Shown piece by piece: positions 56,418 to 62,672 of a stretch of 62,672 nt of DNA. Below the pieces are notes generated by a model, which did no database searches, was not told where the DNA came from, and saw nothing but the letters and a program-made list of their open reading frames with translations. Each line of letters begins with the position of its first letter. The stretch's first letter is position 1. Origin of the DNA: Bacteroidales bacterium UBA2714 (GTDB lineage: Bacteria > Bacteroidota > Bacteroidia > Bacteroidales > P3); the NCBI GenBank assembly GCA_002354035.1, contig DEKU01000042.1, forward strand, positions 35,559-98,230, written 5' to 3'. Position numbers and translations under genes: made by a program.

Positions 56418-56798
56418 ATGACACTCAAAGCACAACAAGGCGACACCCTCTCTTCTGGCAAACTCACCCTCTATGCCTTCACACCCGACGACCGTCCGGT
56501 GGGCTGCGTCGAACTCTACAACTACGACCCCATCAATCGCCGTGCGGCCGTAGGCATTGTTGTCTCCAACGAATATCGGCACCAAGGCCATGGCTCTGCC
56601 ATGATCCAAGCCCTTTCCGACTTCTGCCGCCAAAACACCTCCCTTCATCAAATCTATGCCGACATTGCCGCCACCAATGCCCCAAGCATCCACATCTTTC
56701 AAAAAGCCGGCTACATCCACTGTGCCACCCTTACCGACTGGGTCGTTCGCTCCGACAAATTCATCGACACATACCGATACCAACTAATCCTTGAATAA
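56418..56798 (+). CDS. GNAT-family N-acetyltransferase, N-terminally short
   Basis: A 126-residue protein (ATG at 56418). It matches the second half of a RimJ/RimL-type acetyltransferase: VGCVELYNYDPINRRAAVGIVV, the CoA pyrophosphate loop YRHQGHGSAMIQAL and FQKAGYIHCATL. Relatives have about 45 further residues at the N-terminus (first strand and two helices). Here only the short MTLKAQQGDTLSSGK segment precedes the core. It overlaps nothing, lies 23 bases after recG and ends 13 bases before mltG. The substrate is unknown. Confidence 0.8.
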   Translation: MTLKAQQGDTLSSGKLTLYAFTPDDRPVGCVELYNYDPINRRAAVGIVVSNEYRHQGHGSAMIQALSDFCRQNTSLHQIYADIAATNAPSIHIFQKAGYIHCATLTDWVVRSDKFIDTYRYQLILE

Positions 56799-56811
56799 AA
56801 AGACACACATC

Positions 56812-57825
56812 ATGAAAACCAAACATCTCATCATTATCATAGTCGCCGCGCTCTTCATCCTTGCGGCCGTAGCCCTTTTGCTCATCCCTCAGCAAACCCT
56901 CGGCATCTCTCAACCCGTCCGCATCAACATCCCCGCCGGCACACAATACACAGCTCTCGTCGACTCCCTCGACCGCCACGGCTGCATCCCCAACCATCCC
57001 GCCTTCCATGCCATCGCCAAAGCCCGCGGACTTCACAAACACGTCAAACCCGGCAGCTACCTGCTCCAGCCCGGCACCTCACTGCTCAAAGTTGTCCACA
57101 AGCTCTATTCCGGCAACCAGGACCCCGTGCGCGTCACCATCAACAAACACCGCACACCTGAGCAACTCTGCCAATTCCTCGGCACACGCCTCACCCTCCA
57201 CCCCGACAGCCTCCTCGCGCTCATGCAATCGCCTCAGACATGTTCCCAATATGGCGAAACGCCACAAACCATCATAGGTCTTTTCCTCCAGAACACCTAC
57301 GAACTCTACTGGACCACCACCCCCTCCGCCCTCCTCGACCGCATGAAACGTGAGTCCGACTACTTTTGGGCCAAACGCAAAAATCAGCTCCAAGCCCTGG
57401 GCCTCACCCAGCAGCAGGTTCTCACCATCGCCTCCATCGTCGATGAAGAGACCAATGCCGACGACGAGAAGGCCGACATCGCCTCCGTCTATCTCAACCG
57501 CTACCGCATCGGCATGCCACTCCAGGCCGACCCCACCGTCAAGTTTGCCATCGGCGACTTCTCCATCCGCCGCATCCGGGGCAACATGCTCTCCTACGAC
57601 AGCCCCTACAACACTTACCTCTACTCCTCCCTCCCTCCCGGCCCCATCTGCATCCCCTCCGTCTCCTCTATCGATGCCGTACTCAAAAACAAGAAAACCG
57701 ACTATTTTTTCTTCTGCGCCAAGGAAGATTTCAGCGGCCGACACAATTTTGCTGCCACCTCCGCACAACATTCTGCCAATGCACAAAAGTTCCACAAAGC
57801 ACTGAACAACCGAAATATCCATTAA
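56812..57825 (+). CDS. mltG: Endolytic murein transglycosylase MltG
   Basis: Inner-membrane lytic transglycosylase thought to end nascent glycan strands. The 337-residue protein (ATG at 56812) has one N-terminal membrane span (about residues 6-26), a LysM-like region, and the YceG core with ASIVDEET, whose last Glu matches the catalytic acid. RIGMPLQADPTVKFA and SPYNTYLYSSLPPGPICIPS are also present. An upstream TTG is rejected. It is the last gene of the topA-to-mltG run. Confidence 0.95.
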   Translation: MKTKHLIIIIVAALFILAAVALLLIPQQTLGISQPVRINIPAGTQYTALVDSLDRHGCIPNHPAFHAIAKARGLHKHVKPGSYLLQPGTSLLKVVHKLYSGNQDPVRVTINKHRTPEQLCQFLGTRLTLHPDSLLALMQSPQTCSQYGETPQTIIGLFLQNTYELYWTTTPSALLDRMKRESDYFWAKRKNQLQALGLTQQQVLTIASIVDEETNADDEKADIASVYLNRYRIGMPLQADPTVKFAIGDFSIRRIRGNMLSYDSPYNTYLYSSLPPGPICIPSVSSIDAVLKNKKTDYFFFCAKEDFSGRHNFAATSAQHSANAQKFHKALNNRNIH

Positions 57826-57875
57826 TCCTCACTTCAACCATCAAAAAAAAATATCGCCCCAAAGCATTTTTTTTC

Positions 57876-57905
57876 TTGATGATTTCAAAAAAAGTAGTAC
57901 TTTTG
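57876..57905 (+). promoter_or_regulatory. Promoter of the SRP RNA gene
   Basis: TTG (57876-57878), a 19-base spacer and TACTTTTG (57898-57905) match the Bacteroidota consensus. The RNA begins about six bases later. Confidence 0.8.
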
Positions 57906-57910
57906 CAAAT

Positions 57911-58013
57911 GGGTAAGTCTTATACGACCAGCTCCCATTGAATCCCCCAGGGTAGGAATACAGCAAGGGTGTTTGGTTGTAGCGGTGCGATATAAACAGC
58001 TTACCCTTTTTTT
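57911..58013 (+). ncRNA. ffs: Signal recognition particle RNA (small bacterial type)
   Basis: A transcript of about 100 bases whose ends pair (GGGTAAG at 57911-57917 with CTTACCC at 58000-58006), followed by a T run that ends transcription. The apical domain reads CAGGGTAGGAATACAGCAAGG (57949-57969), with the GGAA tetraloop and the asymmetric loop bound by Ffh, as in SRP RNA of Bacteroidales. The promoter is placed exactly upstream. No protein frame overlaps it. It joins Ffh to target membrane proteins to the Sec translocon. Confidence 0.9.
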
Positions 58014-58021
58014 ATTTGCCT

Positions 58022-58852
58022 ATGTCAACAACACTAATATTCGCCTACATCCTCATCATCGTAGGCATCGTTGCCTGGGTCGCGCTCATACCCGGCAGCC
58101 GCCAAGTCGGCCCCAAATTCACCTCCGCCATCACCATCTTCGGTGGTGCTTTCCTGTTTGCCTCCTGCTTCATCAACCTCGTCCCGCATATCTTCCTCGG
58201 CGACGACCCCAACCGCTTCGTCACCCCCAACATCCACTTCAAGATAGCCGCCTCCGTCATGGTTGGCTTCCTCATCCAGCTCCTTCTCGAGCAGCTCACT
58301 CGCGGCGCCGAGCATGGCCACAACCACTGCCCCTGCTGCGAAGAGGAAAACGAAGCCCACGAGCACCACCACTCCCATCTCCCCCACCAAGGCCACTGCC
58401 ACAACGGGGCAACCCATCCCATGACCGGTCTCATCATCGGCCTCTGCATCCACGCCTTCCTCGAAGGCATGCCCCTCGTCGACCTCGACGGCGACATCCA
58501 CCAAGGCCTCCTCTACGGCATCGTCCTCCACAACATCCCCATCTCCCTCGTCCTCGTCAGCCTTTTCATCGCCAACCGCTACGGCTTCTGGCGCTCCTTC
58601 TGGCTCCTCGCACTCTTCGCCGTCATGACTCCCCTCGGCTCCCTCTGCAACCTCTATCTCCTTCCCCCTAACGAAACCTTGCAAAGCCTCATCATGGGCG
58701 TTGTCGTAGGCATCCTCCTCCACGTCTCCGTCAACATCCTCTTCGACCACGACCACAACAACTTCACCCTTCCCAAATTCCTCCTCATCATCCTTGCCTT
58801 CGTCGCAGCCTACTTCACCCCCGGCTGTCCCGAAATCTACCCCGTCTTCTAA
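58022..58852 (+). CDS. ZIP family divalent metal transporter
   Basis: A 276-residue inner-membrane protein, probably importing zinc or another divalent metal. The start is the ATG at 58022 rather than the TTG two codons earlier. It shows the ZIP architecture: about eight membrane segments, a His-rich cytoplasmic loop (about residues 98-128, with EAHEHHHSHLPHQGHCH) and the two metal-site helices IIGLCIHAFLEGMPL and GIVLHNIPISLVLV. It lies nine bases after the SRP RNA. No metal-responsive operator is recognised. Confidence 0.93.
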   Translation: MSTTLIFAYILIIVGIVAWVALIPGSRQVGPKFTSAITIFGGAFLFASCFINLVPHIFLGDDPNRFVTPNIHFKIAASVMVGFLIQLLLEQLTRGAEHGHNHCPCCEEENEAHEHHHSHLPHQGHCHNGATHPMTGLIIGLCIHAFLEGMPLVDLDGDIHQGLLYGIVLHNIPISLVLVSLFIANRYGFWRSFWLLALFAVMTPLGSLCNLYLLPPNETLQSLIMGVVVGILLHVSVNILFDHDHNNFTLPKFLLIILAFVAAYFTPGCPEIYPVF

Positions 58853-58890
58853 TCCCTATGTGAAAGTAAATGAGTGAATCGCCAAATAAA

Positions 58891-58920
58891 ACATTCACAC
58901 ATTATCACATTCACACATTA
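58891..58920 (+). repeat. 14-base direct repeat in the prfB leader
   Basis: ACATTCACACATTA occurs twice (58891-58904 and 58907-58920), and a degenerate third copy runs into the prfB start region. The 16-base period suggests slippage-made repeats. The function is unknown. Confidence 0.65.
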
Positions 58921-58941
58921 ATGCATTAACACAATCACACA

Positions 58942-60051
58942 ATGACCACCACCGAAACCATCAAAGACCTCCAAACCCGCACCCAGGCCCTGCGCCGCTA
59001 CCTCAATATCGACACCCTCACCGCTCAAGTGGCCGAGGAAGAGAAACAGACCGAAGCCCCCGACTTCTGGAACGACCCGAAGGAAGCCCAGCGCATCATG
59101 AAAGCCATCCAGTCCAAGAAATCCTGGGTCAACGCCTACCACCAGGTCGAAAGCAGCTGTGCCGACCTCTCCGTCATGGGCGAGTTCTTCGAAAGCGGCG
59201 ACGCCACCGAGCAGGAAGTCCTTGACCAGATAGCCATCACCCAACCCCTCGTCGAAGCTCTCGAACTCAAAAACATGCTCCAAGGTGAGAGCGACCACTT
59301 CGATGCCGTCCTCTCCATCAATGCCGGTGCCGGTGGTGTCGAGGCTCAAGACTGGGCCGAAATGCTCATGCGCATGTACATCCGCTATGCCGAAACCCAC
59401 AACTACCGCGTGGCCATCTCCAACGTCCTCGACGGCGAAGGGGCCGGCATCAAAAGCGCCACCCTCCAAATCGAGGGTGACTACGCCTTCGGTTACCTCA
59501 AAAGCGAGACCGGTGTCCACCGCCTCGTCCGCGTCAGCCCCTTCAACGCACAAGGCAAACGCATGACCTCCTTCGCCTCCGTCAGCGTCACTCCCCTCGT
59601 CGACGACACCATCGAAGTCGTCGTCGACATGTCGCGCCTCAGCTGGGACACCTTCCGCAGCGGCGGTGCCGGTGGTCAGAACGTCAACAAGGTCGAGAGC
59701 GGCGTCCGCCTCCGCTACCAATACAAAGACCCCTACACCGGCGAAGAAGAAGAAATCCTCATCGAAAACACCGAGACCCGCGACCAGCCCAAAAACAAAG
59801 AGAACGCCATGCGTCTGCTCCGCTCCCAGCTCTACGAGCGCGAACTGCGCCACCGCATGGAAGAGCAGGCCAAAATCAAAGCCTCTCAAAAGAAAATCGA
59901 ATGGGGCAGCCAAATCCGAAGCTACGTCATGGACGACCGCCGGGTCAAAGACCACCGCACCAACTGCCAGACCTCCGACGTCGCCGCTGTCCTCGACGGC
60001 AAAATCGACGACTTCATCAAGGCCTACCTCATGCAGTTCGGAGGCCAATAA
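58942..60051 (+). CDS. prfB: Peptide chain release factor 2
   Basis: Recognises UGA and UAA stop codons and releases the finished peptide. The 369-residue protein has the SPF codon-recognition motif (VRVSPFNAQGKR) and the universally conserved GGQ in SGGAGGQNVNKVES. The frame is continuous from the ATG at 58942: the N-terminal QALRRYLNID segment, where many species need a programmed +1 shift at a UGA, is read without one here. So the known RF2 autoregulation by frameshifting is absent. Confidence 0.97.
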   Translation: MTTTETIKDLQTRTQALRRYLNIDTLTAQVAEEEKQTEAPDFWNDPKEAQRIMKAIQSKKSWVNAYHQVESSCADLSVMGEFFESGDATEQEVLDQIAITQPLVEALELKNMLQGESDHFDAVLSINAGAGGVEAQDWAEMLMRMYIRYAETHNYRVAISNVLDGEGAGIKSATLQIEGDYAFGYLKSETGVHRLVRVSPFNAQGKRMTSFASVSVTPLVDDTIEVVVDMSRLSWDTFRSGGAGGQNVNKVESGVRLRYQYKDPYTGEEEEILIENTETRDQPKNKENAMRLLRSQLYERELRHRMEEQAKIKASQKKIEWGSQIRSYVMDDRRVKDHRTNCQTSDVAAVLDGKIDDFIKAYLMQFGGQ

Positions 60052-60093
60052 CTCGCCTCCTTCTCTCCCTTGGCTCCTCAGCCAGCGTCACGC

Positions 60094-60387
60094 CTATTTC
60101 TCAATCCTATACCCCAACGACATGATTAGTTTCATTGTCTCAATGGCCGTATTTCTGTCATACTCCTTTTCCGAATCAGGCAATTCACTATAGGGAACCA
60201 GACAGGGATGCTCTTTCCGCGCATCGTCCCGCTTTGGCCCCCATGTCCACCCTTCGGCCATACGGCCCCGAGCCCATATATCATGCACATTGCAGGCCAT
60301 CACTTCCGTCAACTGCAGCAACTCCTCTGTCAGTTGCACCTTCGATGTGTCGAAGGGCTGTGGCGTATACCTCTTTTTATCTGTCAT
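60094..60387 (-). CDS. Stand-alone RyR-domain protein
   Basis: A 97-residue soluble protein that is essentially one RyR (ryanodine-receptor repeat) domain. The key positions align clearly with the metazoan repeats: NVHDIWARGRMAEGWTWGP, then RDDARKEHPCLVPYSELP, EKEYDR and ETMKLIMSLGY. The ATG at 60387 is the natural start. It lies 139 bases downstream of the channel-like gene, which also ends in a RyR-like region, and on the same strand, so the two probably form one unit. RyR domains are thought to bind ligands or proteins; the ligand is unknown. Confidence 0.9.
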   Translation of the reverse strand: MTDKKRYTPQPFDTSKVQLTEELLQLTEVMACNVHDIWARGRMAEGWTWGPKRDDARKEHPCLVPYSELPDSEKEYDRNTAIETMKLIMSLGYRIEK

Positions 60388-60491
60388 AACTCTTTATCCT
60401 TACTTATTCTATAAAACGATTATCAGCAGTCACCATCAAAAAGCCTCCAAGAGACGTGACATCAGGCACATGCCAATTGCGGACAACCATT

Positions 60492-60548
60492 TTCTATAAC
60501 ATCTATCACTTTCTATAACATCTATCCTATTCTATAACATCTATCATA
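60492..60548. repeat. 19-bp tandem repeat at the end of the channel gene
   Basis: Three copies of a unit close to TTCTATAACATCTATCATA lie in tandem (60492-60510, 60511-60529, 60530-60548), with a weak start of a fourth. The stop codon of the channel gene (60527-60529) is inside the array. The 19-base period is not a multiple of three, so copy-number change would shift the reading frame. Confidence 0.85.
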
Positions 60549-62551
60549 TTCTTCACTATCGCCAAGTCATCTTTTTTTGAAGAATCAGGTATCCCATATT
60601 CCCCATCGTATGGCGCAATATCCTTATGCTTGAATTCTTTTTTCTTCAACCTGTCAATCTCTTCTTTCGTACCTTTCTCATTCAGGCGTTTACGCTCCTG
60701 CATAGGCAATGCACTAAATCCTACCAACAGCTTCTCCATATTCCAGCGCGCATGCTCCAGCTTGGCCAACGTGGTCAGCAACGGTTCCTCTATGGGCTTG
60801 GACAAATCTCCCACACAACGCAACTTAGTATGGATAGAGTTTGCCGAATAAAAGCTCGACAGTTTCTCAGCATAAGATAGCTCCCGCCACATACCATCCA
60901 ACTCTTTCTCATCAGTCGGCATACCTGTATACACCTCCCCGGATTTCTTATAAAGGTAATTAATGCGCTTGGCAGCCGCCACACGTTTTTCAGTCTGCGG
61001 GTCAAAACTATCAGTCATCGTCCCGAAGGGACGCAGATTGGCATACCGGCCCACCTCCTCGTATGCTGTCTCTATCAATGCACTGCTATCCGGCTGATAC
61101 ACCCATATCAACGGGTCTCTCAAATCCAAAGAGCTCTTCTCATCCACATAGCGGTAGAACTCCCGTGGCAGATACAAAGCCTGTGCCAGATTGCGCTCTG
61201 CCTCAAGCCCACAAAAGGCAAGTGTCAGCAGCTGTTTCTCATCACTGCGCCAGTCCCTCAGCATGTCGCGGACCCACTCATCCACCACCGACCCTTTCAC
61301 AAACTCCCACTCCACATCCAAGAAATCACCATATTCCGGATTGGGGCAACTCTTCTCAGCCTCTTTCCCCTCCTCCATATAGGTGGAGTGCGAAAGTTCA
61401 AACAACCCTGGATAACGGCCCCTGAAAAACTTCTTTTCCTCATCTGCCGCAGGGGCTATAAAGGTAATCACTGTCCTTTTAGGGTGCTCATCACCTTCTT
61501 TGAAGTTAGGATAGTGGCACAGATGAGCCGCCGTTGTGGCCAACGCATATCCCATCTGGGTCATCCCCACCACAACAAGATGCACATGGAGGTCACTCTT
61601 CTCCTCCATCACCCCTCTGTCAAGGGTGAAAGCCTTCACCATCCCGCCGTCACCAATCAGCAACTGCTGCGCCACCGAATCCAAGCGGTTCATGATAGTG
61701 GTCTCCATCGTCGACGTGTCCTCCTTGGGCAGCGCGTTGAACAGGTATGCCGACGCGTTACGCTCCAACAGCAGGTAGCATTGCGCCAAAGCCGTCGCCT
61801 TCTTTTCACGCCAATCCCTCGATCGCTTCCAGCAGTCCACATTGATCGAGTCGTGGTCCGCTTCCCCGTCCTCACCAGTAATGTAGATGGCCGAGGCCAG
61901 CTCAGCCTGGCAATAGCGCAGCGCCTTTTCCATATTCCGCTCCCCGTGGTAAATCATCAGCCGCTTCTTCCAACTCTCGTCTGGCAACATCGGCACCAAC
62001 TCATCCCACAGCTGCTCGGCATCGCGGTTGGTCAGAATCACCACATCCTTCTTCAGCTTGCCGCCCACAGCTATCGAATTCAATATCCCCACAGCCACCT
62101 TGCTGCCACCCAGTATCAGCACATGGTCACTGAAATAATAGTGCAGATACCCCTTCCTGTGGCTCGCCGCGCGGTTGGTCAATATATTGCTCAACGTCGA
62201 AATCAAGAACGCCGTGAAAAGCATCGTACCCACCAACGCAATCAGCAGCTGTAGCCAGTGGCTCATCGTGTTCTCTGGCAACGGGTAGTTCGAGGAGGCC
62301 AGCATCAAACGGATAACATCCTCTAAATGACTGTCAGCCTTACAACCCGACAAACAAGGCTCCATCTTCGCCCAAATCACCCACAGGACAATGGTAAACA
62401 CAACACAAAATGCAAACACAATCAACAAAGGCTTACAAACCTTGTGCGTGCTGTACGCCCGGTCAAACCGCAACGGAGTCCTTCTAATCCATTTCCAGAA
62501 AATCCGAATCCATTTCCAGATAAACCGAATCCATTTTTGAATACACTTCAT
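60527..62551 (-). CDS. CASTOR/POLLUX-like channel protein with two TrkA/RCK-like domains and a RyR-like tail
   Basis: A 674-residue membrane protein (ATG at 62551; an upstream TTG is not used). In order: an N-terminal KWIR repeat (6-24); TM1 (41-61); a pore-helix-like loop with SSNYPLP (86-92) in the selectivity-filter position; TM2 (97-120). Then a Rossmann/TrkA-N-like domain begins at DHVLILGGSKVA (142-153), and a second at HVHLVVVGMTQMGYALA (322-338). The tail (594-674) has KLEHARWN and HKDIAPYD, resembling a RyR domain. The TM-loop-TM-RCK-RCK plan and the TM2-to-RCK junction recall plant CASTOR/POLLUX channels. The second gene of the cassette is a stand-alone RyR protein. Ion selectivity and ligand are unknown. 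Confidence 0.8.
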   Translation of the reverse strand: MKCIQKWIRFIWKWIRIFWKWIRRTPLRFDRAYSTHKVCKPLLIVFAFCVVFTIVLWVIWAKMEPCLSGCKADSHLEDVIRLMLASSNYPLPENTMSHWLQLLIALVGTMLFTAFLISTLSNILTNRAASHRKGYLHYYFSDHVLILGGSKVAVGILNSIAVGGKLKKDVVILTNRDAEQLWDELVPMLPDESWKKRLMIYHGERNMEKALRYCQAELASAIYITGEDGEADHDSINVDCWKRSRDWREKKATALAQCYLLLERNASAYLFNALPKEDTSTMETTIMNRLDSVAQQLLIGDGGMVKAFTLDRGVMEEKSDLHVHLVVVGMTQMGYALATTAAHLCHYPNFKEGDEHPKRTVITFIAPAADEEKKFFRGRYPGLFELSHSTYMEEGKEAEKSCPNPEYGDFLDVEWEFVKGSVVDEWVRDMLRDWRSDEKQLLTLAFCGLEAERNLAQALYLPREFYRYVDEKSSLDLRDPLIWVYQPDSSALIETAYEEVGRYANLRPFGTMTDSFDPQTEKRVAAAKRINYLYKKSGEVYTGMPTDEKELDGMWRELSYAEKLSSFYSANSIHTKLRCVGDLSKPIEEPLLTTLAKLEHARWNMEKLLVGFSALPMQERKRLNEKGTKEEIDRLKKKEFKHKDIAPYDGEYGIPDSSKKDDLAIVKNMIDVIE
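62480..62536 (-). repeat. 21-bp coding repeat (KWIR motif)
   Basis: Near-identical 21-base units, with a third shorter copy, encode KWIRFIW, KWIRIFW and KWIRR at residues 6-24 of the channel protein, just before TM1. They would form a Trp- and Arg-rich amphipathic stretch likely to lie on the membrane surface. Confidence 0.75.
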
Positions 62552-62672
62552 AACCAAACTTTTTTATATAGCTCTTATGATTCTGACTGATTTTTCAACA
62601 GCCTTGATGAGGCTGCATCTCAATAACACCGTACAAACAGTTTTGGGCGGTGTCGCGACCGGATGGGAGCAA

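Noticed and set aside
58918..60048. 376-codon minus-strand frame opposite prfB
   Set aside because: Shadow of prfB with biased Val/Asp/Gly content and no start context.
60492..60548. CRISPR-like array
   Set aside because: The three 19-base copies are directly adjacent with no spacers, so this is a simple tandem repeat.

Overview
The window looks like a chromosomal segment of an uncultured member of the Bacteroidales (Bacteroidota). The support is: two proteins ending in gliding-motility type (CHU_C) C-terminal domains and one ending in a Por/type IX secretion sorting domain; many promoter-like sites of the Bacteroidota form TTTG-19-TAnnTTTG; few Shine-Dalgarno sequences; and an RNF operon in the order B-C-D-G-E. 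I see no transposase, integrase, prophage or CRISPR array.

Layout. 1-4.7 kb (minus strand): nagB, then a ridA-bcd-etfB-etfA operon that looks like a butyryl-CoA dehydrogenase/ETF module. 4.9-8.3 kb (plus): an MBOAT O-acyltransferase, its SGNH-like partner and anmK. 8.7-13 kb (minus): meaB-hemW, a SPOR protein, a universal stress protein and a doubtful FISUMP-like fragment, with a tRNA-Met on the plus strand between. 13.7-18.2 kb: rnfBCDGE with no rnfA. 18.3-26.7 kb: a small secreted protein, two giant CHU_C surface proteins and a UspA-like protein. 27-33.4 kb: a TraX-like membrane protein and a 1719-residue fibronectin-III-like T9SS cargo. 33.4-38 kb: dnaG, a sigma-54 activator and aroA. 38.4-40 kb: a tandem pair of half-size chromate transporters (minus) and yajC. 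40.1-46.8 kb: a TetR-controlled RND efflux operon followed by a PII-like small protein. 47.1-60 kb: a TPR protein, then topA, a GT2 fusion, an outer-membrane barrel, coaD, recG, a short GNAT and mltG, then the SRP RNA, a ZIP transporter and prfB. 60.1-62.6 kb (minus): a two-gene cassette made of a CASTOR/POLLUX-like channel protein with a RyR-like tail and a stand-alone RyR-domain protein.

How it fits together. Bcd/EtfAB could produce reduced ferredoxin that an RNF complex would oxidise to pump ions, and MeaB points to a methylmalonyl-CoA (propionate) route, so the left part suggests an anaerobic fermenter. The large surface proteins depend on type IX export. The most unusual element is the RyR/channel cassette at the right end. 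Other points worth following are the missing rnfA, a recG without an ordinary start codon, a promoter-terminator pair that could be a small RNA or attenuator ahead of the TPR gene, and a dispersed T-rich hairpin repeat present three times.

All calls come from reading the sequence and from remembered family features. No database search was run.
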